From Culex pipiens pallens (lineage: Eukaryota > Arthropoda > Insecta > Diptera > Culicidae): a stretch of 64,000 bases of DNA. The stretch spans positions 197,916,077 through 197,980,076 of the forward strand of contig NC_068938.1 in NCBI RefSeq assembly GCF_016801865.2, in the 5' to 3' direction. Positions 8,908 through 20,440 of the stretch are shown here, one piece after another (position 1 is the stretch's first letter; each line of letters starts with the position of its first letter). The translations under genes were made by a program, and so were the position numbers. Under the pieces are notes generated by a model, which saw nothing but the letters and a program-made list of their open reading frames with translations, made no database searches and was not told the DNA's origin.

Positions 8908-11900
8908 CTAATAATTTCCTCCCCTACTACGAAATAAAATCAAACAATTTTGGAAAAATTCGGCTATTAATAGACACTGGTGCGAATAAAAATTACATTA
9001 ATCCAGATATTGTACCGAAGCATGCAATTGCTCTAGGAACAAACCATAAAATAAAAAATATTAGTGGAAGTTACAATGTAAGCAATTATACACGCTTCAA
9101 CCCTTTCGAAAAATTCTTTAAAAACTTATCACCACAAAAATTCTTTTTATTTAAATTTCATAATTTCTTTGATGGACTTATAGGATTTGAAACCCTTCGA
9201 TCAATCAATGCTATAATTGATACAGGTTCGAATTCACTAAAAATCGGAGACACCATCATTCCCCTCAATAAAAAGCTACCCGATAGCATTATCTTAAACG
9301 CAAACGAGACCAACATAGTTTCGGTTCCAACAGTTCAAGAAAATGGTGATTTTTTAGTAGAAAATGACCTACCTATAGCACCTAACATTTTCATACTGTC
9401 TGGGGTGTATTCATATCAAGATAGAAAAACTAATATCCTCGTTCATAATGGTAATACCAATGAACAGAAACTGAACATTGGTGGGCTCCTAGATTTCGGA
9501 ATAAACAATTTTGAAATGAAAAGTCCAATATTCAAACCAAACAAAAATAAACTTTTTGAGCAATTAAGACTAGATCACCTAAACCAGGAAGAGAAAAAAC
9601 AAATTTCGAAATTGATCCAGTCCTTCCAAGACATTTTCTTTCTTGAAGGACAAAAACTTAGTTTTACCAATGCAATCAAGCATAAGATTAACACATCAGA
9701 TGAACTTCCGGTATATACGAAAACGTACCGATACCCTTATTTCCACAAAGAAGAAGTACGTAAACAAATCGACTCCATGTTAAATCAAGGAATTATTCGT
9801 CCCTCAATTAGCCCATGGTCGTCACCCATTTGGATTGTCCCAAAAAAGATTGACGCTTCAGGCCAAAAGAAATGGCGACTAGTTGTGGATTATAGAAAGC
9901 TCAACGAAAAAACCGTAGGTGACCGCTATCCAATTCCTAACATTACGGATATACTTGACAAGCTAGGGCGATGTATGTATTTTTCAACCCTAGATTTGGC
10001 CTCTGGATTTCACCAAATCGAGGTGAACGAAAGAGACATACAAAAAACTGCGTTCAACGTAGATAGCGGACATTACGAGTTCGTCAGAATGCCATTTGGC
10101 TTAAAAAATGCGCCTTCCACGTTCCAACGTGTTATGGATAACATTCTACGTGAACATATTGGGAAAAGATGTCTCGTCTATATGGACGACATCATAGTTT
10201 TCTCAACGAGCCTTCAAGAACAAATTCAGAACCTTAAAAGCGTTTTTGAGTCGCTTGCGAAAGCCAATATGAAAATTCAGCTCGATAAGAGCGAATTTCT
10301 TCGTAAAGAGGTGGCATTTCTGGGACATGTGGTAACGCCTGAGGGTGTAAAACCAAATCCCGAAAAAATTGCAACTATTTCTAATTGGCCTATACCCAAA
10401 AACGAAAAAGAATTAAAAGGATTTTTGGGAGTGATGGGTTACTACAGAAAGTTCATCAAAGATTTTGCTAAAATAGCAAAACCTCTGACAAGCTGTCTCA
10501 GAAAAGGAGAATCTATTACTTACACCAAGCCTTTTCTTGAAGCATTTGAAAAGTGTAAATCAATACTGACCAGCAGCCAGGTACTGATTTACCCAGATTT
10601 CGAAAAACCGTTTATTCTTACGACAGACGCGTCGAATTACGCTATAGGAGCAGTTTTATCTCAAGGTCCGGTTGGTCAAGATAGACCGATCGCATTTGCT
10701 TCCCGCACACTCTCTAAAACTGAAGAAAACTATTCTACTATTGAAAAAGAACTACTTGCTATGGAATGGGGTTGCAAATACTTCCGACCATATTTATTCG
10801 GCAGACAATTCACACTTTTCACGGACCATAAACCACTAACGTATGCCATCGACCTCAAGGATAAAACTGGCAGGCTCAGCCGCATGGCAGTTCGCATGAA
10901 AGAATATGAAGCACATGTAAAATATCGCCCTGGTAACCAAAATGTCGTTGCCGACGGACTTTCCAGAATTCCAAGTAACAGTAGAGAACTGGAAGTAAAT
11001 GTTAACGATCAGAGCGATTCAACATCAGATGACGCGACGGTACATTCTGCGGATTCAGACGATGGAGACTACATCCCCATGACTGAATTGCCTCTAAATT
11101 ATTTCAAATCTCAGATCATTCTTAAAATAGGGGAGCAAGACGAAGAGATTTATGAAGAAATATTCCCCGGTATACATCGAAGAACTGTTACGAGAATTAA
11201 TTTTGGAGTTCCCTTCTGCATAAGATTGTTTCGAGAAAAAATGCACCCCACAAGAATAAATGGTATACTATGCCCTGAGAGTATCATAAATACTCTGCAG
11301 GTTACATTTAAAAATTACTTTTCAAGGGCTAAAACATTCAAAATAAAGCTAACACAATCTCTTTTACAGGACTTAAAAACAATAGAGGAACAAGAGTTGG
11401 TAATCAAGACAACCCATGAAAGGGCTCATCGAGGCATTGATGAGAACCATACCAGCATCATCCGAAAATTCTATTTTCCTCAAATGAAGAAAAAGATTAC
11501 GTCTCACATAAACCTTTGTGAAACATGTCTTGAAAACAAATATGAGCGAAACCCATACAAGATCAAATTCGCAGATACTCCCATCCCAAAAAAACCTCTC
11601 GATATAGTTCATATCGATGTTTTTGAATCTAGACCAAACCTTTTCCTATCCGCCGTAGATAAACTATCCAGATTTGCTATCATCATCCCAATAAAATCCC
11701 GGTCAATACCAGATCTTAAAAAAGCCATTTTGAAGCTTATCACATCGTACGGAACTCCATGCATGTTAGTTAGCGATAACGAACCTGCATTGAGATCTAC
11801 GGAGATCCGAGGCCTTCTGCATCGGTTAAATTGTGAAACTTACTACACACCCAGTGACACTAGCCAAGTCAATGGGATTGTCGAAATTTTCCATAGAACA

Positions 11901-12350
11901 CTTTCGGAAATATTCCTCTGCATGAAGCAGAAATTTGAAGATCTCTCAGATAAAGAGATCTACAAATTAGCAACATCATTATACAACACAACGATTCATT
12001 CCGTAACCAAACTTAAACCGATAGAGGTTTTTTTCGGAATTAAAGAAGGGGAAGAGAGACCCTTGAATTTAGAAACAATATTAGAAAATAGAAACGCAAT
12101 TTTTGACGAGTTGATTTTGAAACTAGAACAACAACAAAAGAAAACTAACGATTATCGCAATAAAAGTAGAGAGCATGAACCACATTTAGACACAAATGAA
12201 TCAGTGTACAACAAACTTCAAGGGATTAGAAACAAAAAACGCCAAAAATACAAAAAACAGAAAGTTAGAGAGAACAGGAGAAAAACTTTCATAGATTGCA
12301 GAAACATAAAACTTCATAAATCCAAATTAAAACGGAAACGAAAACTCTAA
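8853..12350 (+). CDS. Errantivirus Pol polyprotein (PR-RT-RNaseH-IN)
   Basis: Open for 1,165 codons to the TAA at 12348-12350. Residues are numbered from the post-shift Leu codon at 8874 (1,158 aa). Pol copies the RNA genome into DNA and integrates it. Protease: Asp-Thr-Gly at 34-36. Reverse transcriptase: the 'VVDYRKLN' block, a 'TLDLASGFHQI' block and catalytic YMDD at 436-439 (nt 10179-10190). RNase H: 'TTDAS' near 583 and the 'TDHKPL' block. Integrase: His-x3-His and Cys-x2-Cys zinc-binding pairs near 848-878, then catalytic D915, D968 and E1004, spaced as DD35E. The tail is strongly basic. All catalytic residues are present and there is no internal stop. It is expressed as Gag-Pol by -1 frameshift. 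The env start follows 18 bp after the stop. Confidence 0.95.
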   Translation, partial: GSRRSKFLFNGRIGERNLTNNFLPYYEIKSNNFGKIRLLIDTGANKNYINPDIVPKHAIALGTNHKIKNISGSYNVSNYTRFNPFEKFFKNLSPQKFFLFKFHNFFDGLIGFETLRSINAIIDTGSNSLKIGDTIIPLNKKLPDSIILNANETNIVSVPTVQENGDFLVENDLPIAPNIFILSGVYSYQDRKTNILVHNGNTNEQKLNIGGLLDFGINNFEMKSPIFKPNKNKLFEQLRLDHLNQEEKKQISKLIQSFQDIFFLEGQKLSFTNAIKHKINTSDELPVYTKTYRYPYFHKEEVRKQIDSMLNQGIIRPSISPWSSPIWIVPKKIDASGQKKWRLVVDYRKLNEKTVGDRYPIPNITDILDKLGRCMYFSTLDLASGFHQIEVNERDIQKTAFNVDSGHYEFVRMPFGLKNAPSTFQRVMDNILREHIGKRCLVYMDDIIVFSTSLQEQIQNLKSVFESLAKANMKIQLDKSEFLRKEVAFLGHVVTPEGVKPNPEKIATISNWPIPKNEKELKGFLGVMGYYRKFIKDFAKIAKPLTSCLRKGESITYTKPFLEAFEKCKSILTSSQVLIYPDFEKPFILTTDASNYAIGAVLSQGPVGQDRPIAFASRTLSKTEENYSTIEKELLAMEWGCKYFRPYLFGRQFTLFTDHKPLTYAIDLKDKTGRLSRMAVRMKEYEAHVKYRPGNQNVVADGLSRIPSNSRELEVNVNDQSDSTSDDATVHSADSDDGDYIPMTELPLNYFKSQIILKIGEQDEEIYEEIFPGIHRRTVTRINFGVPFCIRLFREKMHPTRINGILCPESIINTLQVTFKNYFSRAKTFKIKLTQSLLQDLKTIEEQELVIKTTHERAHRGIDENHTSIIRKFYFPQMKKKITSHINLCETCLENKYERNPYKIKFADTPIPKKPLDIVHIDVFESRPNLFLSAVDKLSRFAIIIPIKSRSIPDLKKAILKLITSYGTPCMLVSDNEPALRSTEIRGLLHRLNCETYYTPSDTSQVNGIVEIFHRTLSEIFLCMKQKFEDLSDKEIYKLATSLYNTTIHSVTKLKPIEVFFGIKEGEERPLNLETILENRNAIFDELILKLEQQQKKTNDYRNKSREHEPHLDTNESVYNKLQGIRNKKRQKYKKQKVRENRRKTFIDCRNIKLHKSKLKRKRKL
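8868..8874 (+). promoter_or_regulatory. Predicted -1 ribosomal frameshift site AAATTTT
   Basis: In the gag frame the site reads A AAT TTT, which fits the X XXY YYZ slippery rule. Slipping back one base puts the ribosome into the pol frame at TTG (8874). The pol frame is open only from 8853 (TGA at 8850-8852) and has no ATG before the protease motif, so pol must be reached by frameshifting. I did not resolve a downstream pseudoknot or stem. Confidence 0.7.
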
Positions 12351-12353
12351 TAA

Positions 12354-12368
12354 TACTCTTTTTTGCAG
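12354..12368 (+). promoter_or_regulatory. Predicted splice acceptor for the env mRNA
   Basis: A pyrimidine-rich run (ctcttttttgcag) ends in AG at 12367-12368, immediately before the env ATG at 12369. Joined to the leader donor at 7462, it would remove gag-pol and put the env ATG at the start of the second exon. Confidence 0.65.
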
Positions 12369-13830
12369 ATGTACTACCCAATCTCGATTTTCATCAACTT
12401 AACTCTCATCATGGTTTTTGTCACTACTTCTCATTTGACGATACGAAATTTGAATGAGGATCCAATTCTCTTAACGGAACTCAGAAATTGTAAATTACAA
12501 AGTGGCACTTTGAAAATTATACACCCCATCAATCTCTCAGCTATCCAAGAATCAGTGGATTATTTGGCTACAACATTTTATAGCAGTTCAGCTAGCAAGA
12601 ACCCTTTAGGGCAAATAGCTAAACAAAAATTTAAAATATTATATAACAACCTAATGCAAATCAAACCTGTAGTAAAGCACAGGCAAAAAAGATGGGACAG
12701 CTTAGGTACGGCATGGAAATGGCTCGCTGGCTCACCGGACGCCCAGGATCTTCGCATTATCAACAGCACCATGAACGAGCTGATTACTGAAAACAATAAC
12801 CAAGTCGACGTTAACAACCGATTCAACAAAAAGATTGCTGAAATCACATCCAGCATCTCCCAAATCATCAATACACTGGCAACAAACGAAGTACAGAACG
12901 AGATTTCCATCCTCGTCACCATCACCAATATCGACATGATGAATAAGGTATTGGAGGACATTCAGGACGCCATAATTCTATCAAAGAATTCCATAATCGC
13001 GAACAGACTGTTAAACGCCCAAGAGTTAACATTTATCCGATCCTTACTGATAGAAGAGGGAGTCAACTCGGATCTTCCAGATGAAGCCCTCCAGCATGTG
13101 ACCCCGAAATTCGCTGTCAACAAGGAATTGTTGCTATACATCCTTCACGTTCCCCGACTATTCAGCAAAACTGTTCCAATAATTCAAGTCTACCCGTTGG
13201 CCCACAAAAACCAAATCATCTTTGGATACCCGGAATTTTTCATCAAAGACGGTTCCACACTATACACAACAAACCATCCAGACGAGTTTGTTCAGAAACT
13301 AACGTATCTTGAGAAAATACAAGACACTTGCATTTATCCGCTGATATTTGGAACACAGTCCAGATGTAATGCGACATTTTTCAATGATACAACCCAAATG
13401 CTTATCTCCGAAAAAGCACTTCTGATACAAAATTCCTGGAACGGCATGCTTCAAACGAACTGCGGACCAGATAATCGAACTCTTAGTGGAAACTTCGTCA
13501 TTGAATTCATCAATTGTTCAATCACATTTAACAATCAAACATACCAGAATGAAGAGATCACCCGTGAAAGCAACATAATCTACGGAGCATTCCACAACTT
13601 TAATGCTAACTGGACTTACAAGCAAAGATTGGACATCTCTTCGATCAACAACGAAACCTTGGGAAACAGGAAAAAGTTAGACCACGTTTTTCTCGAACAG
13701 TATCACCTCAAGCTACAGATTTGGACGGTAATTGGTGGATTATCAGTAACGTACATCATCATTTTGTTCATCGTGTTCGCAGTTGCTAAAATTCTTTTAG
13801 ACCATCGCGGATCGGGACGCTCCGAACTTC

Positions 13831-13840
13831 ATGAGGGAGC
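13831..13840 (+). promoter_or_regulatory. Polypurine tract (plus-strand primer)
   Basis: ATGAGGGAGC immediately precedes the 3' LTR; the purine run GAGGGAG (13833-13839) is the likely primer core. It is short, and it lies within the env coding frame. Confidence 0.55.
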
Positions 13841-14430
<590 letters not shown>

Positions 14431-14591
14431 TTGGAATATCCTATGAAATTGGTAGTGATTGTATAGAATTTGTTTTGCCTTCCTCACTGAGGTAAGGCTA
14501 TAATCCTGCTCTAAAATTGAACTTTTTATTTAAAGCTCGAAAACCCACCTTGATGTATACATATCGACTCAGAATCGAAAACTGAACAAAT

Positions 14592-14678
14592 GTCTGTGTG
14601 TATGTGTGTGTGTATGTGTGTGTGTATGTGTGTGTGTATGTGTGTGTGTATGTGTGTGTGTATGTGTGTGTGTATGTG
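14592..14678 (+). repeat. (TGTGTGTGTATG)n, 12-bp unit, ~7 copies
   Basis: Regular 12-bp repeat of TG dinucleotides punctuated by TATG. It gives Thr-His repeat open frames on the minus strand that are not genes. Confidence 0.9.
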
Positions 14679-14896
14679 ACCAATAATGTCACGCAGTTTT
14701 CTCAGCACTGGCTGAACCGATTTTGACCAAACCAGTTGCATTCGACTTGGTTTAGGGTCCCATACGGTGCTATTGAATTGTTTGAAGTTTCGATAAGTAG
14801 TTCAAAAGTTATGTATAAAAATGTGTTTTCGCATATTTTTGGAAGTTGAATAAATGGCAGTAAACTGAACCAAACATCATCATGTTATACATCGTT

Positions 14897-16120
14897 AGTT
14901 AGGTAATTGAAAGACCTTTCCAACGAGTCCAAAATATTGATAATCTGGCAACCCTGTCTCGAGTTATAACCACTTAAGTGATATTTATGTACTTTTTTGT
15001 AGCCGGATCTCACTTAAATGTATGTAAACAATGTCCGGATCTATCATCCGACCCTTCGTTGGTTAGGTAATTGGAAGACCTTTCCAACGAGTCTAAAACA
15101 TTGAAGATCTGGCAACCCTGTCTCGAGTTCTAACCACTTTAGTGATATTTATGTACTGTTTTTGTAGCCGGATCTCACTTAAATGTATGTAAACAATGTC
15201 CGGATCCATCATCCGACCCATCGTTGGTTAGGTAATCGAAAGACCTTTCCAACGAGTCTAAAACATTGAAGATCTGGCAACCCTGTCTCGAGTTCTGACC
15301 ACTTTAGTGATATTTATGTACTTTTTTTGTAGCCGGATCTCACTTAAATGTATGTAAACAATGTCTGGATCCATCATCCGACCCATCGTTGGTTAGGTAA
15401 TTGGAAGACCTTTCCAACGAGTCTAAAACATTGAAGATCTGGCAACCCTGTCTCGAGTTCTAACCACTTTAGTGATATTTATGTACTTTTTTGTAGCCGG
15501 ATCTCACTTAAATGTATGTATACAATGTCCGGATCCATCATCCGACCCATCGTTGGTTAGGTAATCGAAAGACCTTTCCAACGAGTCTAAAACATTGAAG
15601 ATCTGGCAACCCTGTCTCGAGTTCTAACCACTTTAGTGATATTTATGTACTTTTTTGTAGCCGGATCTCACTTAAATGTATGTAAACAATGTCTGGATCC
15701 ATCATCCGACCCATCGTTGGTTAGGTAATTGGAAGACCTTTCCAACGAGTCTAAAACATTGAAGATCTGGCAACCCTGTCTCGAGTTCTAACCACTTTAG
15801 TGATATTTATGTACTTTTTTGTAGCCGGATCTCACTTAAATGTATGTAAACAATGTCTGGATCCATCATCCGACCCATCGTTGGTTAGGTAATTGGAAGA
15901 CCTTTCCAACGAGTCTAAAACATTGAAGATCTGGCAACCCTGTCTCGAGTTCTAACCACTTTAGTGATATTTATGTACTTTTTTTGTAGCCGGATCTCAC
16001 TTAAATGTATGTAAACAATGTCCGGATCCATCATCCGACCCACCGCTGGTTAGGTAATCGAAAGACCTTTCCAACGAGTCAAAAACATTGAAGATCTTGC
16101 AACCCTGTCTCAAGCTATGA
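14897..16120 (+). repeat. Tandem array of 164-165-bp units, ~8 copies
   Basis: The unit start (gttaggtaat) occurs at about 14897, 15061, 15226, 15391, 15555, 15719, 15883 and 16048, so the period is 164-165 bp. Each unit contains 'gaagacctttccaacgagtc', 'atctggcaaccctgtctcga', 'gtagccggatctcacttaaa' and 'ggatccatcatccgaccc'. The first and last units are the most diverged; the internal ones are nearly identical, as expected from homogenisation or recent expansion. Confidence 0.95.
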
Positions 16121-16290
16121 CCACTTATGATGCCACTAATGAGCCCTTGAATGATATGTGTGTTTTTTGTATTCCGGAACTTAACGAAATTAGACGAAAT
16201 TTGTGTCCAAACCCATCATATTTCATATCACCCATTTTTAGAAAAGAGTGAGGAAGGCACCAACCACATAGGTGGATTAAGTTAGTTTTT

Positions 16291-17465
16291 CATTAAAATA
16301 TCGGTGTTCTTTTTTTTTAAATCGAAATTTTAATCAATGCTGACATAATTTTTAACAAAAAAACTTGGTTTGATTATTAAGATATTTTTATGTTCAATAT
16401 TATAATTTTTGCTTATTTTTTTCTATAACGACCACCCTAACCGCAAACCAACGAGGAAGTTCACCATCCAGAAGTGCCTACTCGTTGGCCAAACAGAAAA
16501 AAAAATCTTTTTTATTGTTTCTACTTTTCGGTTGTGGCCACAACGTTCCTATCCTTTCCTCGCTCAAAAGATCCGACTTGCTCCGACTTTCAGACCAATT
16601 TTCATGAGGCCTGCACCTGATCCCTCCCGAAATGCCACTGAATCTGCTGAAGCCTCCTCCCCCGGGGGGTTTATCTCTTAATCCAGTCTAGACTCTGCTA
16701 CCATTATCATTAGCAGCAGCAGCAGCCACCAGCGCCATCCTATTAATACCCCGAATTGCTAATTAATCTTGCCGGTCCATGTTTTCGGGGCGGGTCGGTT
16801 CTTCAAAATCTGCCCCCGGGGAATTCGGAAAATCCCTTGCCACAGATTCTCAACCGCGAGCAATGCATGATTGATGGATGCAGTATCGATCGGTCGTTTT
16901 CTCGACATTGCGCCGTACAAATCGCGCCAAGAACTTTGGATTTTGGAGCCATCACAGAGAGAGTGTTGAATAAATTAGTTGCGTGCGGAGCAGAGTGCGA
17001 AACGGAATTATTCATCGGCTAACGCAACGTAACTCGAGCTTCTTCCGGTGTGGTAAGATCCCTGATGGGCTTGAGCTTGGCCTCTCCGCGTGCAGCGTCA
17101 GCACTAATGACCTGGATTGCGTATTCATCAAGGAGCGCGTGTGAGGGCTAATGGCATCAATTCTGCACGTTGGTTATTCAATTTGTGATCGGAATCCGGG
17201 AGGAGCCCAGCAATGCAATGTTTGCCAAGGGCTAATTTTACTCAGTGCTGCTGAGTATGGATGATATGGATTATTTATTTGGGTCGGAGGAATGGCCATG
17301 TTGGCACGGGAGTCCCGGATGAGGATGATTTGAGATGCATGCGATGTTTGAACGGCAAAGTGCAGCAATATTGATAAAGGTATGGATTTACGAGGAATGA
17401 TGTGATTGGAGATAATTAGGAGTAGGTCTTTGATCAGCACTGTAGTGTCATGATTATAAGTTGAA
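16291..17465. other. No gene recognised; relatively GC-rich 16430-17110
   Basis: Part of this stretch (about 16430-17110) is less AT-rich than its surroundings and has open frames up to 90 codons on both strands. They lack splice context and recognisable motifs. It may be unique, constrained host sequence such as an untranslated exon or regulatory DNA. I cannot assign it. Confidence 0.35.
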
Positions 17466-17548
17466 TTACTGTATTACTATACAGTACTGATATCACATAA
17501 TTGTAGTTACAATGCGGTGATTCGATATTTGTTTGAATATATGAATTA
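17466..17548 (+). repeat. Left copy of an ~80-bp direct repeat
   Basis: Contains 'gaattac', 'atacagtactgatat', 'gtagttacaat', 'ggtgattcga' and 'ttgtttgaatatatgaat', in the same order as at 19494-19571. The copies differ at about ten positions. They bracket 1.95 kb that includes fold-back family 2 copy a. Confidence 0.8.
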
Positions 17549-18148
17549 GAGGTGGACAAAACCGCTCTTTTTAGGAGCCGCAAATTTTCGCTCGCTCGTT
17601 CATAAGAGCGGCTCTTTTGAACGGCTCTGTCGCTCTTTTTCAAAATTTTGATGAAAAGGATGTTTAAAGAATGGTGTGATATTGTATGCCCTCTTTATTA
17701 GACTTTTTAAAATTAAGGTTTTGGGGTGTTTTATGTAACTATTTCTACTCGAACCAAAACGTTCGAATAATTGGATGGGGAGAGCACTCAAACTTAAATC
17801 TAGGATTTGGGAGAAAATTGCTAATAATTTTACGAAATGGCGTATATTTTTGCTAAAATTTAACAAATGCTCAAATTTTATTTTAAGAAAATATATTGTG
17901 AACCCTTTCTACATTCTGATTTAATCGATAAAGTCTATAAATGCCAAAGCATAATCGGGCAATAGGATTTAATTTTCTTCTCCAAAATTTTCGAAATTTT
18001 CAAAATTAAGCTTTTCGAAGTGCTCAAATTTGTATTCTGGCAAAACTTTTATGTATCTTTTCGATCAGTTGTGCAATGAAAGTTTTTTTAATTTGTGACA
18101 TTCAGCTTTACTTTTGGAGTAATTTCAAAGAAAAATAATTTAAAATGT
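17549..18148. other. AT-rich stretch beginning with a possible hAT-like end
   Basis: It begins tagaggtggacaaaaccgct, followed by palindromic 'gagcggctctt' motifs. This resembles hAT transposon termini (CAGAGGTG-like plus GC-rich subterminal repeats; recalled, low certainty). No matching right end was seen. The remainder is AT-rich with nothing recognised. Confidence 0.3.
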
Positions 18149-19493
18149 GGTTAACTCTCTACCAACTCACACGAAATCGGGAAAAGTTGCCCCAACCTCA
18201 CTTCGATTTGCGTGAAACTTTGTCCTAAGGGGTAACTTTTGTCCCTGATCACGAATCCGAGGTCCGTTTTTTGATATCTCGTGACGGAGGGGAGGTACGA
18301 CCCCTTTAATTTTTGAACATGCGAAAAAAGAGGTGTTTTTCAATAATTTGCAGCCTGAAACGGTGATGAGATAGAAATTTGGTGTCAAAGGGACTTTTAT
18401 GTAAAATTAGACGCCCGATTTGATGGCGTGCTCAGAATTCCGAAAAAACGTATTTTTCATCGAAAAAAACACTAAAATAGTTTTAAAAATTCTCCCATTT
18501 TCCGTAACTCGACTGTAAAAAATTTTGGAACATGTCATTTTATGGGAAATTTAATGTACTTATCGAATCTACATTGACCCAGAAGGGTCATTTTTTCATT
18601 TAAAACAAAATTTTTCATTTTAAAATTTCGTGTTTTTTCTAACTTTGCAGGGTTATTTTTTAGAGTGTAACAATGTTCTACAAAGTTGTAGAGCAGACAA
18701 TTACAAAAATTTTGATATATAGACATAAGGGGTTTGCTTATAAACATCACAAGTTATCGCGATTTTACGAAAAAAAGTTTTGAAAAAGTTACTTTTTGCG
18801 TTTCTCTTTGTTTCGTCGTCCGTGTCTGTCGCGGGTGACCATGAACGGCCATTATCGATGACGACCAACTTTTTCAAAACTTTTTTTCGTAAAATCGTGA
18901 TAACTCGTGATGTTTATAAGCAAACCCCTTATATCTATATATCAAAATTTTTGTAATTATCTGCTCTACAACTTTGTAAAACATTGTTACATTCTAAAAA
19001 AAACCCTGCAAAGTTAGAAAAAACACGAAATTTTAAAATGAAAAATTTTGTTCTAAATGAAAAAAAATGAATCTTCTGGGTCAATGTAGATTCGAAAAGT
19101 ACATTAACTTTCCCATAAAATGACATGTTCCAATTTTTTTTACAGTCGAGTAACAGAAAATGGCAGAGTTTTAAAACTTTTTTAGTGTTTTTTTTTTTGA
19201 TGAAAAATACGTTTTTTTCGGAATTCTGAGTACGCCATCAAATCGGGCGTCTGATTTTACAAAAAAAGTCCCTTTGACACCAAATTTCTATCTCATCACC
19301 GTTTCAGGCTGCAAATTATTGAAAAACACCTCTTTTTTCGCTTGTTAAAAAATTGAAGGGGTCGTACCTCCCCTCCGTCACGAGATATAAAAAAACGTAC
19401 CTCGGATTCGTGATCAGAGACAAAAGTTATCGCAAATCGAAGAGGGGTCGGGGCAATTTTTCACGATTTCATGTGAGTTGGTAGAGAATTACC
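18149..19493. mobile_element. Fold-back family 2, copy a (1.34-kb palindrome)
   Basis: Seen: the left end (ggttaactctctaccaactc) is mirrored by the right end (gagttggtagagaattaccc). The arms match throughout: 'gaaatttggtgtcaaaggga' appears on one side and its reverse complement on the other, as does 'tctacattgacccagaaggg'. The centre is near 18820-18860, around 'gcgggtgaccatgaacggcc'. Each arm is ~650 bp. Mirror-image open frames of 60-73 codons are by-products. No transposase. Probably a non-autonomous element able to form a very long hairpin. Confidence 0.85.
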
Positions 19494-19571
19494 CGTATTA
19501 CAATACAGTACTGATATTACATAAGTGTAGTTACAATCCGGTGATTCGACAATTGTTTGAATATATGAATA
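19494..19571 (+). repeat. Right copy of the ~80-bp direct repeat
   Basis: Same motif order as 17466-17548, abutting the right end of the fold-back element. Confidence 0.8.
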
Positions 19572-20218
19572 TTTCAAGTTCAAACAAGCTCATTGGTGAT
19601 TGACAAAAAATGCAATCTTGTAAGCTACGGCACAAATTGGAAAATCATATTTTTTTAAACTTCAACAAATAAAAATATTACAAAATTTCGCAAAAAATCA
19701 ACTGGAAAACGGTGCACGAAATCTAAATTTCTGTGAAATTCTAAACCGTAAATTTTTCTTACTGTTCAAATAAATAATCGTTAAATCTTAACGAATGAAA
19801 AATTGATTTTATACTTGATAAAAAATTAAAATAAATCAACTTTTTTTCCAAAGATGAAATCGTTGGAATCATAATTTAAAAATTGAAATGAATAAATTTG
19901 ATGGCGTTTTTGTCATTTAAAACATATCCAAAATATAAATTTTGAATAATAGTTTTAATTTGTGCAATTTATGTTTTTTGTGTAAAGTCGAATTGAAAAT
20001 ATGGGTCAAAAAATCAGAACCCTTGATATTAATTCAAGTGCTTGAAAGAAAATGAGTTTAAATTTGCTTTCCAAAACATTCTTAACTTGAAAACAATTGC
20101 GAAAAAACAAACAAATCCTAGCCCTACAAAAGTATATTTTTACATAAATTATTTAACATTACATTGTCAAAAATGAAAGTTTGAAATTAAAATAAATTTG
20201 TTATCATCAATTAAATCC
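19572..20218. other. AT-rich stretch, nothing recognised
   Basis: No gene, RNA or element boundary was recognised. Confidence 0.4.
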
Positions 20219-20440
20219 AAGCTACCGTGGCCGTGACGTTACGGATATCGCCTTGTAAGCGGAAGGTGATGGGTTCGATTCCTGTCTGGCTCGGCATAGT
20301 CAGAATCCCTTCAAAGAGTTAATAATGCTCACTGGGAGTCTTAACCGGTAGGGGATGGCTTTCGATTTGCGGCGTACTGGATTTCCAATCTAGAGGTCGT
20401 GAGTGCGAAGTTTTAAAATAAAAAAAATGCAAAAAAAAAC
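20219..20440 (+). mobile_element. tRNA-derived SINE
   Basis: A tRNA-like head (about 20223-20296) ends in a perfect pol III B box, GGTTCGATTCC, followed by 'tgtctggctcgg'. A second tRNA-like segment follows ('taaccggtaggggatggc' to 'gaggtcgtgagt'), then an A-rich tail (about 20415-20440). Two tRNA-related modules recall the Culex Twin SINE, which is built from two tRNA-Arg-like regions. That family assignment is inference. Confidence 0.6.

Larger units (their letters stand above)
14476..16290 (+). mobile_element. Inverted-end element carrying an internal minisatellite (copy A)
   Basis: Seen: the left end 'ttgccttcctcact' is mirrored by the right end 'agtgaggaaggca' (about 16246-16259). A sub-terminal hairpin, gccttcctcactgaggtaaggc, sits at the left end. 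The body holds a (TGTGTGTGTATG)n tract and then about eight tandem 164-165-bp units. A diverged copy in opposite orientation lies at 49650-50860. No transposase is encoded. The exact right end is uncertain: it may stop at the TIR match or extend to about 16290. Confidence 0.65.

Noticed and set aside
12363..12368. Two extra N-terminal codons of Env (TTG CAG)
   Set aside because: They are the splice acceptor; the real ATG is at 12369.
14897..16120. CRISPR-like array
   Set aside because: Units are contiguous 164-bp repeats without unique spacers, in a eukaryotic context.
16409..17022. 88- and 90-codon frames in a GC-richer patch
   Set aside because: Open on both strands, no recognisable domain or splice sites; may be unique non-coding DNA.
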